A DNA stretch of 64,000 bases. It comes from Aphidius gifuensis. Its lineage: Eukaryota > Arthropoda > Insecta > Hymenoptera > Braconidae. Both the position numbers and the translations under genes were made by a program. Where the stretch lies: NCBI RefSeq assembly GCF_014905175.1, contig NC_057790.1, forward strand, positions 21,974,469 through 22,038,468, given 5' to 3'. Shown here piece after piece: positions 50,760-63,478 of the stretch. The notes below the pieces were generated by a model. The model did no database searches. It was not told the origin of the DNA and saw only the letters and a program-made list of their open reading frames with translations. Numbering within the stretch: position 1 is the stretch's first letter; each line of letters begins with the position of its first letter.

Positions 50760-53112
50760 TTTTTATTTATTAAAGGCACGACAGTCTCAATACGAAATCA
50801 CTCAAACAACTGCAAAGCACTGACTGCTTGGGCGAGAATTCAACGTACAACGTATCGACTCAAGCTAAAAACAAAATACTGAAAATAAAAATACGATCAA
50901 CGACAAAAGACAATCGTTCAAGACAGCTGAAAGAAACTCACAGTCTTGCATACAAGCAGGATAAAAAATATATATTATTGAGATATAATTATGTGTATGT
51001 TAGCTTATACACTAACATATTTATCTTCGAAAATTTTACATGTATGTATCTTTTCCTGATCGCTCCAGGTGATGGACATCTTCAAACAGCAATCAAATGG
51101 AACAAAACTAGAATTTTTATTTACAAAAAAAAAAAATAGTATCAAGTAGATGATCCATTTTCTTCGTAGGACATTTTCTTATGATTCATCAAGCGGTCCA
51201 ACTGATTATCAGCTATTCATATCAGCCTTTGAAGAACATTATTTTTTTCATATTTAATTTTCTAAATAAAAAATACAATCATCATTACAATTGCTAATTT
51301 AAATATTAAAAAAAAACAATTAATTCTTTTTCATTTTTATTACACTTTCATGTAAATTTTATAATTTAAAAAATCGTATTTCGATACATCGTAAAAGCAA
51401 CGAAAAAAAAAATATCAATTTTAATTTTTTTTTTATATTATAATAATCACAATCACAATGCGTACAAAATCAAACGTATATATATTTTTAAATACGTTGT
51501 TATTGATTTTTTTTTTTTTTTAAATAAATAAAAATAAAATTTTCGAGAAAGACAAATTTCTACCACACGATGCTATAAATTTTCGTGATATTACTTGGCG
51601 TTATACTATTTATATTATATTATTTAATTCAATAATTTAAACATTTTTTTTTTTTTTTTATAACTATGATTAGTGATTCTTTAATTAAATGAATTTTTTA
51701 TCATGAATCTTGGCAGCCGTACTATTAAAATTGTCAATTTAGATTTGATTTATTTATTGAAAAATGAAATGTAATTATTTTTTTTATCTATTTTAACGAG
51801 AAGATATTTTTAATATAATTTATGTCTTAATATTTGATATTTAGACGACATTATAATTTATTTATTTAATTTTTTTATATATAATTCATTGCTTTTGATT
51901 TGATAAATTAATTTTCGTTTTATTTCGAGTTTTTGTTTTTTTTTTCGTTTTTCTTTCTTAGATAATTATTATGGATGGCCCTTTTATTTAATTATGAATA
52001 ATTATATTTTATTATTTTTTATATTCCAAATTTTGGATGGAATTTCTAAGTATAATTTTTTCGATTTTTAAAACACACTTTATTTATATATTTAGTATTT
52101 TAAATCAAATATTATTCAATGATTTTAGTTGAAGAAAAAAAAAAGCAATAAAATTATTTTAGTATTTCAAAATTACTGTCCAAATATTTTCGTTTAAATT
52201 CAATTACGAGGCATTCATTTATATACTTTTTTTATAACGAATATTATTTTATTTATGCCGTTTATTTTATTTATTTTTTCTCCACGAGATTTATCTCTTT
52301 GCCTTGATTGCTCCTTATTTATTCATTTTCGAAATCATTCTTTTTTTTTTTTCTAAAATCTAAAATCTGTTATAGTTAAATACTTTTTGTTTTTCTCTAT
52401 CTAAATTTCACAGATAAAGTGTCTACGAGTAACAATAATAATTATCGATATTTATCAATAAACAAACTTTAGAAAAAAAAAAAAAAAGTTTACTATCGAA
52501 ATTTTTAGATTTTACATTTGTTTAAAATACAAATGACAAATTAAATAATATTGAAAATTACTTTAACAATAGCTTGCATCAAAAAAACTATTATTATTAA
52601 TTATTATTTTATAAATAAAATCAATTTCATATATTGATTTTATAAAAAGAGAGAAAATTTAAGAGAGCATCGTTTTTTTTCTTAGTTCGGCATACATAAA
52701 AAATTCATTTCGTTGATGATTATTTTCAAAGAATCATTTTAATAAAAAAAAAAACAAAAAAATTATATCGTTGTAGTATTTACACAAGTCATATATATAT
52801 TTATATAATAATAATAATAAAATTAATATAAAAAAAAACAACCAAAAGAAAATAAAATTACAATCCAAAAATTATCGTTTATCATTTTCCAATTTTTGTG
52901 TGCGTTTTTAAAATATATATTTTGTATTTTATTTTTTCTTCTTTCAAATTTTCAAATTACACACGTACACACACACACACACACACAAGCAGGAATGTCT
53001 GTGATAATAAATAAATAATAAAAAATGCAATAAATTCCAAAAAAAAAAAATCAAAAAAATAATTAATTTTCTTAAAAAAATAGATAAAAAAAAAAAAGTT
53101 ATAATAATTTAT
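50760..53112. other. Intergenic: DXO-like promoter and 3' region of the membrane-protein gene
   Basis: The first 150 bases are the promoter/leader of the DXO-like gene. The rest is extremely AT-rich and probably the 3' UTR of the large minus-strand gene that ends at 53113. A CA repeat lies at 52966-52986. No gene was recognised. Confidence 0.45.
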
Positions 53113-56100
53113 TTAAACAGTCGTGCCATATGAAGTGAACATGACTCTTGTTGTATCAGTTTCAAGTGTGACATCTTCAGGTGATGCAAGATCAACTTTA
53201 ATTGAACCAGAATTATTTCTTCGTCTAGCCATACCACCAGCCCAATTTGATAATGTCCAATGATAAGTTTCACCTCCTCCTACTCTTTTATGATTATCAT
53301 CATCATCATCCTCATCATTATCATCATCATCATCTTCATCATGATGATTAATTGTATCTTCAGTATCGTTGTCTTCTTTATCTAGGCCAGTTTGAATTGA
53401 TACTGATGATTGTGAAACAACTGAATCTAAACTTGAATCACCACCACGATATCTACTAATACTTCCTGTAGCCATTTCACCAGGTGATTCCTCAATAGCT
53501 TTTAATATATTTTGACATATATCAGAATCAAGTGATATTGGATCTTCTGAATCACGATTATGTATATTTATTGCAATATGAGCTGGATGTGGTATTGGTA
53601 ATGGTATTAATAATTTTTCAGCACTGTAAGCACGCATTTTACGTTTCCATGGTTGCCAACGTGTATCATTTGTATTATCAAAAATTCCATTATCATTATT
53701 ATTATTATTATCACAACTACTATTACCACCAATTGTTCGTTTTTTATTATGATGATGATGATGATGATCTCTATTTGTTTTTTCTTTATTTAATAATAAA
53801 CTAAAATGATTAATTGAACGATGTTTATCTGTTGTTTTTCTACCACTATTATTACTATGACTATTATTATTGTAATTATTATTATATGATGATGATCTAA
53901 AACGTGGATTAAATGCTGATATTTCTAAATATGGACTGTGTATTTGTATGTTACCTCTTGGTGTATAAATTGCACCAAGTAAATCTGGTCCATTAATACC
54001 AGTCATTAATTCAGTATTATTTAACATATCAGTATATTTTTTTAAATCAATAGCATTATGTGGTTCTAGTTTAAATGTTGTATCTGTATCATCAAGTGGC
54101 TGAAGAAAATCTAAACTAAATATATCAGCAAACATTAGACCAGCCAATCCTGCCCAATCACCAATACCTAAACCTTTATTATCCCAAAAATCATCTTCAG
54201 ATGTATTTAAACGTGAAAATATATGGGTTGGATATAAACGTTCAAGCATTATTGATGCTTGTTGTATAACAATTTTTAAATCATATGTTGTTAATTTAAT
54301 TTTACTTTTAATTGATATACCAAGACCAATTTGTAAATCTTTTCTACGTTTATCTAATTTTTCATGTAATACAGATACTAAATCACGTGCTTCTTTTTCT
54401 AATATTTTATATGGTTCACGTGTTTTAGATAAACTTGTTGCAAATGGACTAAAACATGCTTCAATAAATTGTGTAAAATCACGTTGTGGTTGTGTTATTA
54501 ATCTTTCTGTTTCAGCTTGAAATGCAAGTAATTCATCAAGTTCAATTTTAGCTTCAAATGCAGCAAGTGCTTGTTCTGGACGTATTTTATAATAATAATC
54601 AGATGCTAAACCAGGACCAGATATTCTTTTAACAACAAAACTATCACATGCTGGTATTCTACCACGTTTTTTAATAACAAAATGAAACATAGCTGTATCC
54701 CATATGACTCTTATCCAATAACGTACAACAGCAAATGTTAATATTACAAATGATATTAATGGACAAATTATTATTGCAACAATTAATGATAAAATTGGTT
54801 GTATTAAACCTTGTATAAATATATTCCATATCAATGCTTCAGCAATAATAAAATAACGATTTCTTCCTTTTTCTGGACTATCAAAATCAATAAATAATCC
54901 CATAAAACAATAAAATATTAATGTTACAATTGGCATCCAAATAAATGCACTTATAGCAATAATTAATGATGTTATACTTGTTAATATACATATTATTGGA
55001 AATAAAAATAAAATACAAATTGTACCAAGTAAACCTTTAACACCATAATTCCATAAACGATTAATATGACGTGTCATACCTTTACCAATAAAACCAGTAT
55101 CTGGTTCAGTCTCAAAATGTGTACGACTTTTACTAATATGTCGCCATAATGTTATTAAACGTGATGATAATGTTGGTGTTTGTGATGATTTACGTGGAAA
55201 TAATGTACCATTTAATTGGCTTAATTCTAAATCAGGTGTAAATGGTTCAACAAGTAATAAAGCACGTAATGATACTCTACTACACCATGGTACAGCAACA
55301 CCAAATAAAAACATTGCATTCCATGTCCAACACCATGTACGTGATATATAATTTATCCAACGCCACATTGGCCATCTTGTTGTTGTTGTATGTAAAATTT
55401 CACGTTCAACAAGATATACTGGTTGACTTGGATCAGCACGTGGTGTTGTTATTGTTGTTGGTGTATTACTTAAAATTGTTGGTATTATTTCTGATTGTCC
55501 TTGAAAACTACGACGTACAATCCAATTACGTGGTAACCATATTTGTATTGGCCATTGATAATTACGTGTTGGTGTTTTAACTTTTCTTAATTCTTTTAAT
55601 AATACTGGTTCACGTTCACGCATAAATTTTAAATCACGATTTAAAAAATATATTGTTTGTTGTAAATTTTGTTGTTTACATAATAATAATGCTTCTTCAT
55701 GTGCACTCCATTCACATTCATCAGTAAAATTTGCTTCAATTTCACATAATTTATTACGCATCCATGGTACAATTCTTGATAATATTGGATGTTCTGTTAT
55801 CATTTTTTTTTTTAATGTTAATTTTGTTTCATGTAATTTACGTTGTATTGTTTCAACAGCACGATGCATTAATACAACTGTTTGTGCTTGTTGTACTAAT
55901 AGCTGTCCAATACCATCACCAAGTAATTTTATATCATTATTTGTTAATATACTTGAATAAACACGTTGTAAATATTCATGCATAACAGCTTCATTAACTT
56001 GTTGTTCAATTTCTTCATCTGGCATTTTTTTTGAACGTAATTCAGATATTAATCTTTCACGAAAATGTAAAAACCAACCACGTGTTTCACGCTCAAGTAT

Positions 56101-57887
56101 TGTCATTAATATTGGTAATGCTTTTTTAATAATATCACGATTAAATAAACGTAAATCAACTGGTGTACCATTTGGTGTACTAAATACAAATGGTACTGGT
56201 ACTGGTAATAATTGTGATGATTCACGTTCAACTTCAAATTTTTCCATAGCTGCACGACGTAATTGTTTTCTAACAAAACCACAAAGTAATTCCAATGAAT
56301 CATCATACTCTGGTCGACAAACAAGTTCAGCAACAAGATATCTGCATCTTTCTTCACGTATTTTACCTTCTAAATTTTGTGCTTGTAATGATGGTACACC
56401 AACAAGTATATCAAGTAATCTCAATAGACCAGTTAACAATGATTTACATGATTGTGATACACTAAAACAATGTGATACAATTCTTGACTTTGCTGTTACA
56501 ACAATAAATCTTGTTGCCAATGCAAGATCAGTTAAAAGTGTTTCTCTTCTTCTGTCTCTCCCTCTCTGCAGCAACCAACTCAATCTCCATCGATGTACTT
56601 GACCAGCAAAATTTATTGAATCCACCTCAAATTCCCTGAAATCATCATTATTCATTATTATAATAATAACACAATATTTAAAAATTCCAATTATTATTTT
56701 CATCATTATCAACATCCTCATTATCTTTCATTCTACAATAAATTGCATTAAAATATACGTGTGGTGGATTTACATCATTAAAATACAACGTGATTAGCAT
56801 ATAATTGTGTGTGATCTTTTTCTTTACAAGCACTAAGGAAAAAAAAAAATATGTGATGTGGTAAATTTACAGTGAGTATTTAATATACTTTTAAAAATTG
56901 GCTAAAATAAAAAAATTAAAATTTAAGCATGCCAAATATATTTACTCAAAAATAAAAAAAAAAAACCCAGTAAGTGATATTAAAAAAAAAAAAAAAACAT
57001 TTAGTGTTGGTTTTTGTTTGGATTCATTTTTTTTTATCTTTTCTTTTCTTTTTTTTTCAACATACCCACACATCCGAATGCTCTCCAATTGAGTGGCATT
57101 CAGCTTCTTCGGTTTTCCATACTTATCCTTGTGCAAGCTTTACAAAAAATTCATCAGTAATAAGCGTAAAAGGTTTTTTTTTTTTGTTTGTTTTTTTTTA
57201 AAAGCTCATCATTATTATTATCAATAAGTATACTATCAAATATTCTAAAAAAAACATCATTATCTATATTGTTGTTGGGGACAATGTTTTTGTTTAAATA
57301 TAAAATTCTATAAATCTATTTATCAATTTAAATTGACTAAATAATATAATATTGTTATTAAAAATATATAAAATACTTGGGTAAAAAGTCTAGCTATTAA
57401 TATAATTAATCATAAAAATAAAATAATTATTAAATTACCCTCTTTCTCTGATGCTTTCAAGTTGTTTATTAGTTAGTCTTCTTGGTTCACCTTTATTGTC
57501 AACAGCAACAGCATCAAGTTCATCAAAACTTGGTGCAACAAAAAGATCACGTAAATGATATTTTTTACGTACAAGTGTATCATCATTATCAGAACATATT
57601 GATATTGATGGTGGTAATATTATTGGAAATGTTTTCCAATGATACAAAAATTGTTGTGCAACATCTTTAATATTGTGTACAAGTGTTTCAACTTCAGCTG
57701 GTGCACCACGTAAATGACTTGTATCAAATTCAACTGGTTCTTTTTCTGGATTAATACCATCACCAATATAATGATAATGATTATTATTATTATGATATGA
57801 TTGAGCTGGTGGATAGGCCTGATTATTAACCCCGGCATTTGCTGTATTTGCCGAGGTTGAATTTAAATTGTGTGGCATTTCTCGCAT
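53113..57887 (-). CDS. Large multi-pass membrane protein, family not recognised
   Basis: Two main minus-strand exons, 57887-57439 and 56635-53113, join in phase 2 (GG|G) to 1323 residues. The N-terminus is His/Asn-rich, then GAPAEVETLVHNIKDVAQQF and LTNKQLESIRERG. A soluble region (to about 565) has RWRLSWLLQRGRDRRRETLL, LVAELVCRPEYDDSLELLCG and PFVFSTPNGTPVDLRLFN. Hydrophobic segments are at about 570-615 (WCWTWNAMFLFGVAVPWC) and a cluster at about 680-800 (LLGTICILFLFPIICIL; IIIAISAFIW-type runs). A further conserved block (FEAKIELDELLAFQAETERL; DFTQFIEACFSPFA; WAGLAGLMFADIFSLDFL) precedes a low-complexity tail with His and Asp/Glu runs. The regular, non-repetitive core argues for a conserved gene. 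I do not recognise its function. Phase and codon use support the exon pair. Confidence 0.82.
57066..57137 (-). CDS. 72-nt symmetric cassette exon of the membrane-protein gene
   Basis: Inside the intron between the two main exons, the minus strand has AAAG acceptor, 72 open bases and a strong GG|GTATGT donor. Entry and exit are both phase 2, so inclusion adds 24 residues without changing frame. The peptide (LHKDKYGKPKKLNA then TQLESIRMCG) aligns with the last 21 residues of the preceding exon (DNKGEPRRLTN then KQLESIRERG), sharing D, G, P, L, QLESIR and G. It looks like a duplicated exon end used as an optional or mutually exclusive segment. Confidence 0.65.
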
Positions 57888-60800
57888 TAATAGCGTTTTT
57901 GGTGGCTGGGGTCAGCTGCCCCGTACAGCAACTATTTCTTCATACACCATGTTGCCTGTTGCAACCATTTATCATCCCACAAAATACTTGAAAGTTTTTT
58001 TTTTCTCTCTCTTTATTATCTGTAACATAAAATTTCGAAATAGAAAAAAAGATAAAAATTATTCGAAATATAGGTATTACTATTTTTTAAATTTAAAAAT
58101 AATTTGATATGTAATTTTTTAAATTGTTTAAAGAGAAAAAAATATGTATAGCGTAATTTAAGAATTTACTTGTGACAATGTGAACACATAGGAGTGTTGA
58201 GTACAGACATTGGATGACTGTCAATTAGCAGTCAAGAGCCAATTGGATAATAGCAAGAGATTCCAAGTGATATGACGATGACATATACTCTTCTCTCATA
58301 ATTTATCATATTTATTATTAGTTTTTTTTTTTTATTCACAATTTATAATTTATGAGGCGTAGCATTTTTAGCTAATGAAATAAACAATTTATATTTTGCC
58401 TTGAAATGTCCAAATTAAAAATCAATAGAAAAAAAAATATATAGACCTATCAACTTGTTAAATATTCTGACAAATCTCAACACATCATTTTTTTTGATAA
58501 AGAATTTTATTGATTACATTATTATTAATTTTAAATCATCATCTGTTTAGCCACACGTGCTAAATAAACAAATTCATTTTTGTTGAAATTTAAATAAACA
58601 TTATTTCATGACTGATTGGATATTTTTTTTTTTTCATAATATTTATGTAATATTTTTTACTTTGTATTGATAATAATCTAAAAAAAAAAGTAACGACATT
58701 GTTATAAACTTCCACGACAAAAAAAAACATGCAATAATATTATTTACACTCGATAACGATTATCATTTCTATCAGCAATTAATTTTATATTTTTATATAT
58801 TTATTTTTCAAACGTGAATAGAAAAATAAAAAAAATATATTAAATTGTTTTTTGATTAACTGTGTTATTGATAAATATAATCGCGATTATTTATTGTATT
58901 TTAAATGTGAAAAACAATATAATATAAATATTAAAAATAACATTACGACTCTATTATTATTAAAAAAAAAAATAAAATAAATAACTTGACGTTTTTTATT
59001 TTAGTAGACTTGCTTAAAAATTGTTTGCTAAAATAAAAAAAAAAATATTCTATTCTATAAGGGTCGACGATCTTGGCTATTATATACACGAAAGAAAATT
59101 GTGTAGTAGACCGTGGTTAGTGATTTGCAGACAATCTGTAACAAGCACCATGTACCTATGTACACTTTGCTTGTGTACATAAACCAAGAAAAAAAAAAAT
59201 CAAGAAAAAGTCTCTTGTGGTTGTTATGATTAAACAAGTCGAGTCATGAACTCTTAAGCCAGATGGTACCATCAATGCTTCCCATTCATAAAAATAGAAA
59301 AAAATAAATTTAACAGAATAGTTAATATTGAAACTCAAAATCCACATGTACACAAATTTATATCAAAAGATTGTTACTATCTATTCAATACACATTCAAA
59401 CAAGCATATCAATAATACAACACTACTAATTTCAACTGGGTCAAACAAGTTGTCTTGTGTCACTGATTAATCAAAAATAAATTAAAACACATTAATTATA
59501 CAACACTATTATAATTACAATAAATTGATAATAAATTTTTATCATCTCATTCAATTTTTAATTATACAATTAATTAATTTAAATGTTAATTATTTTTAAT
59601 TTAGGCAAATTAATACAATGCATTTATTCCAATACAATTTAGCTTTTTTTTTTTTGCCATTCAAATTTATTATTGATTTAATAATCGATGATGATGATGA
59701 TAAGAAAAAAAAAAGTATATTAAATAGCCTTGGCGTGTGTTCACTATCATGACAAGAAAATACATATTTTTTTACTATTTTTAATCAAGATTTTTATGTC
59801 TAATAAAATAGTGTTGATAATTATGAATTTTTGTGCTTTTAAAATTAATAAAATCATGGGAATATACAATAATGTATTTTTTTTTCAAAGACAACATATT
59901 GAACAACGTAACAGATGTTTGTTATTTTTTGTTACCACACGCATTGGTGAGTTGTAAATCAACCAAGTGAACTGTTTGAAGTATTTTTTTTCAATAAATT
60001 ATAAACAATAGAAACCCAAATAAAAAGAATAGAGTTATTAAGGGGGAAAAAAAGAAAAATAATTTTCACGCTCTAAATGAGAGCAAGACAAGGAAATTAT
60101 TTCAACTGGAACATTGTCAGGTCATGATGCTAGATGATGATGGCCTAGTTGAATATTATTAAAATATTAACAACAGTATTTTTATAATTATTTAATAATA
60201 AAAATAAATTATTCATTGATATTTGATATTATTATCATGCGTTTACTTATCGTTACAGTGACAATTTGAGTGTCATTGTTTGTTTAAATAATGACGATAG
60301 GATTTTTGTATTGTGTTTTTTATCTTGTTGAATATTTTGTTCGTTTTTTAAACGTAGACAACGAGCAAGGAAAATAAGGAAGTATATAGAAAAATAGGGG
60401 GAAACTTGAAGTGGAACTTCCCTTGGAACAACGTAAAGTATCTGCTTCGTTTCTCTTTTTTTTTTCAAGTACTCTAGACTTCGATCCAAGCGTACAAGTA
60501 TAATTCAAGTAGTATGCTGCTGTTTCACTTTACATTGTCTAATTAGTTGGAAAAAAAAAAATTACGTAAATTGATGTCTCTTGACGAGCGATAATGAAAT
60601 TTTAAAAAAATATTAAAAGACAACATTGAAGAGTAATAATTAGTAATTACTTTGTAAAGATTTAAAAAGAAAAACAAATTGCCCTAAAGGTATTTTGTTT
60701 GTCTTGATGATTAAAGAAGATCTGATATTTTTTTTAATTAGTAATTAAATTAATAATTACAAAAAGTAATTTAGCACATTCGGAATAACAATTATTCATA

Positions 60801-61930
60801 AATAGATAAATAAAATTTGTTGTGGATGAAAAAGAGAGACGTTTAAATTGTTGTAAAAATGTATTTTAAAGAATATAAAAAAAAAAGGTCAGCATGTCAG
60901 TGAATTGTAATGCGAGATGAAAGACCAGAGCAAACAAAGGTGACAGAAAAGTAATGAGATCTTGAAAAAAAATAGCTAGCATCAAAGATGTAAAATATGC
61001 CCTATGAACTCTCATATTACCAAGTAAATAGAAAATAAAAATAGTTAAAAATAAATAGTCTAAATATATTTTTTTAAATTTAAATTTCTATAGAAATAAA
61101 TTTAATAATTTAACTATTATTGCAAATTTTAAATTACTATAATAATTTGAAAATTGTCATACTGTTAATTTAAAAAAAAAAAAAAAAATTTAAATAACAT
61201 AGTTAAATTTAGGGGTAGACGGAAATTAATTTTTGACGCCCTTAAAATTCAAAATCACCCTCTAGCTATAGTGGCTAATAACTAGAGCCAAATGAGTTGG
61301 AAGAGACTTTAAATTATACACCAAACAAGATGACTAAAACTCAATTAAATTCTTCAAGTTGATGGAGTAATTTAAATAAAGTTTTTAATTGTTTTGATGG
61401 TGTTTTTAAAATTGACAGATGGTGATGATATTCATTATTTTTAACAAACAAGTTATCTTGTCAAAAACATCATCATCATCATCATCATTTTAAATGAGTA
61501 ACTAACATTTTTTATTTTAGCAAATTAACTAAAAAAAACTCAATTAACTTGTGATTTATATATTGTTATTTTTCCAACGCCCAGTTGTACTGACAATTTG
61601 TTTTCTGGGTCATTCCCTAATACTAAAAGAACAAGAGCCAACTCAACACAGCTGATCCTTAAAAATTCAATAATCATTTTCCTCACCTTTAGCTAATTTT
61701 TTTATAATAAAAAATGTCTTATTTTTTTTTGTTTACAATTATGTACTCTAATTTGTAATTATTCTGTCAATAATATTTGTATAATTTAATAAATAAAATC
61801 CAAAAAAAAACACTTACCAATTAATTGTGAAGAATAATCACAAATCCAATTTGCACTAATGTATTTTGTATATTTTTTTTTTTAATCACTTACTGATTTT
61901 TTAGTATTAAAAAAAACTGGAAGATATAAT
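57888..61930. other. Four-kilobase region without recognised genes
   Basis: Mostly AT-rich, presumably the upstream region or leader intron of the membrane-protein gene. Slightly richer patches at 59070-59290 and 60380-60540 contain no convincing frame, RNA fold or repeat. A CATCAT tract lies near 61470. Confidence 0.4.
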
Positions 61931-61954
61931 CACATCAGTAGTGGAAAAAAATAA

Positions 61955-62135
61955 ATATAAATATAATCAACGAACAACGCCAAACATCACCCTCAACAAC
62001 GACCAACACAACTGAACACAATGACTGATTTTTATCGAGCACACACAAAATCCAGAGACTGGGAGAGCTGGGTGTTGCTGTTCTTCGCAAATTCATAAGC
62101 CCACAAAACGGGTATTGTGGCTCCATCTAAACACT
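61955..62135 (-). promoter_or_regulatory. Candidate first non-coding exon/initiator of the membrane-protein gene
   Basis: This block is clearly less AT-rich than its surroundings. On the minus strand it contains two arthropod initiator-like sites (ATCAGTCATT and TTCAGTTGTG) and then GTTGTTGAGG|GTGATG, a possible donor. It could start a leader exon joined far downstream to the coding exon at 57887. It lies 90-270 bases beyond the DPH7 stop. Inference only. Confidence 0.3.
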
Positions 62136-62221
62136 TCCAGATAAATCAACCTGATTGGAATTTTGGAGAGAAAAAAATATCAATTTTTAATGTAAAAATA
62201 AATTGTAAATAATATAATTTA

Positions 62222-63478
62222 TTACTTGTTTAAAATAAATGTTGATAAATCAAGTTTATGATCATAAAATGAACATGTTGCAATGACAATATTTTGACAA
62301 TTTTCTTCAGATAATTTACTTCCAATTGTATCATTATCAAGTGAAGACCAATCACATCCATATGCAATACTTTTGTGTTCATTATATTCACCAATAATTT
62401 TTGGATCATCTATTGAATTACAATCAATTAATTTAAAACCACCATACATACAAGCTCCAAGTAAATATTTATGATAAAATGGATCCCATTTTAATCTCCA
62501 TACTCCACCAGATAAATTATTTTCAGATATTGGTCGACGAAAGTTTCTCGTATCCCAAATACGTAATTTTTCATCATAACTGTTAATTAAAATTAGAGAT
62601 AAATAATTTAATTATTTTATTAATTATTATAAATAAATAATATACCTTCCAGATGCTAAAATAAATTCTTCATTTGAATTTGAATGGAGACTTGTGACAC
62701 CAGCCTCGTGAATTCTATTTGATCCAATTAATTTTGTATCCACTCGTAAATCGTACCATTTGAATTTACAATCATCACCACCTGTAACAAAAAAAAATAA
62801 CAGACAAATATTTAATAAATTATCAACATGAAGAATAAATTTTAAAGATGAAAAATAATAAAAAATACCAGAGTAAATTATATTGGTGTTCCAGTAATTA
62901 AATGCAGTTATCCAAGCTTGAAATTCATGTTCTTCTAGAGATGATAACACTGACAAATCATTATGAGAATCAAAATTAAATATTGTTATTTTACCCTCAG
63001 AATCACTGACTGTTATTTTAGCATCATTTATATTATCATTTTGACATTTTCCAGTACTCCAGTCCAATGACAAAGCCAATATTTCATCACCAGATTTTTG
63101 AGATAATTTTTTTTCAATATGTAATTTAATCATTGCATCACCAGTTGTTTCATCAATTTGTAATTTGTATATTTGAATATATCCAATTGAATTTACAACA
63201 CCAAGATAAATATTATTTTGAATTCGAACATGTGACCATTTCATATCCAAAACAGCTGGAACATCAATTGTTTGTAGTAATTTTAATTTACCCATTGTTT
63301 CTATTCTAAAAAGATATATTTTTCCATCACGTTTTTGTGATTTTTCATTTGATTGTTCATCCTCTGGTGCAAGTTGATAAGTACCACATACAAATAAATC
63401 TTTAAAATCATCAATTGGACACCATTCAACTGAATCAGCCGAATAAATTGTATCAAAATTATCCAAAGTTTTGAACAT
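62222..63478 (-). CDS. Dph7: DPH7 (WDR85), WD40 diphthine methyl ester hydrolase
   Basis: Acts in diphthamide synthesis on eEF2, demethylating methylated diphthine before final amidation. Minus-strand exons 63478-62869, 62781-62646 and 62579-62222 join in phases 1 and 2, 367 residues. Family stretches: YSADSVEWCPIDDFKDLFVC, GTYQLAPEDE, KIYLFRIE, VPAVLDMKWSH, SLDWSTGK, DSEGKITIFN, HEFQAWITAFNYWNTNIIYS, GGDDCKFKWYDLR, HEAGVTSLHSN, SYDEKLRIWDTRNFRRPI, GGVWRLKWDPFYHKYLLGAC, YNEHKSIAYGCDWS and TCSFYDHKL. Human DPH7 is longer (about 450). An acceptor just upstream of the ATG (GTTACAG at 63490) suggests a leader exon. Confidence 0.93.

Noticed and set aside
50828..51139. Plus-strand frame of 103 codons between the DXO-like gene and the membrane-protein gene
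   Set aside because: Overlaps the DXO-like promoter, AT-driven composition, no splice or domain support.
56636..56721. N-terminal extension of the second membrane-protein exon (Ile/Met-rich start)
   Set aside because: It is intron sequence read upstream of a clear TTCAG acceptor; the phase 2 junction with the 57439 donor preserves the frame.
61935..62126. Minus-strand frame of 63 codons next to DPH7
   Set aside because: No similarity to known protein; better explained as a non-coding leader exon block.
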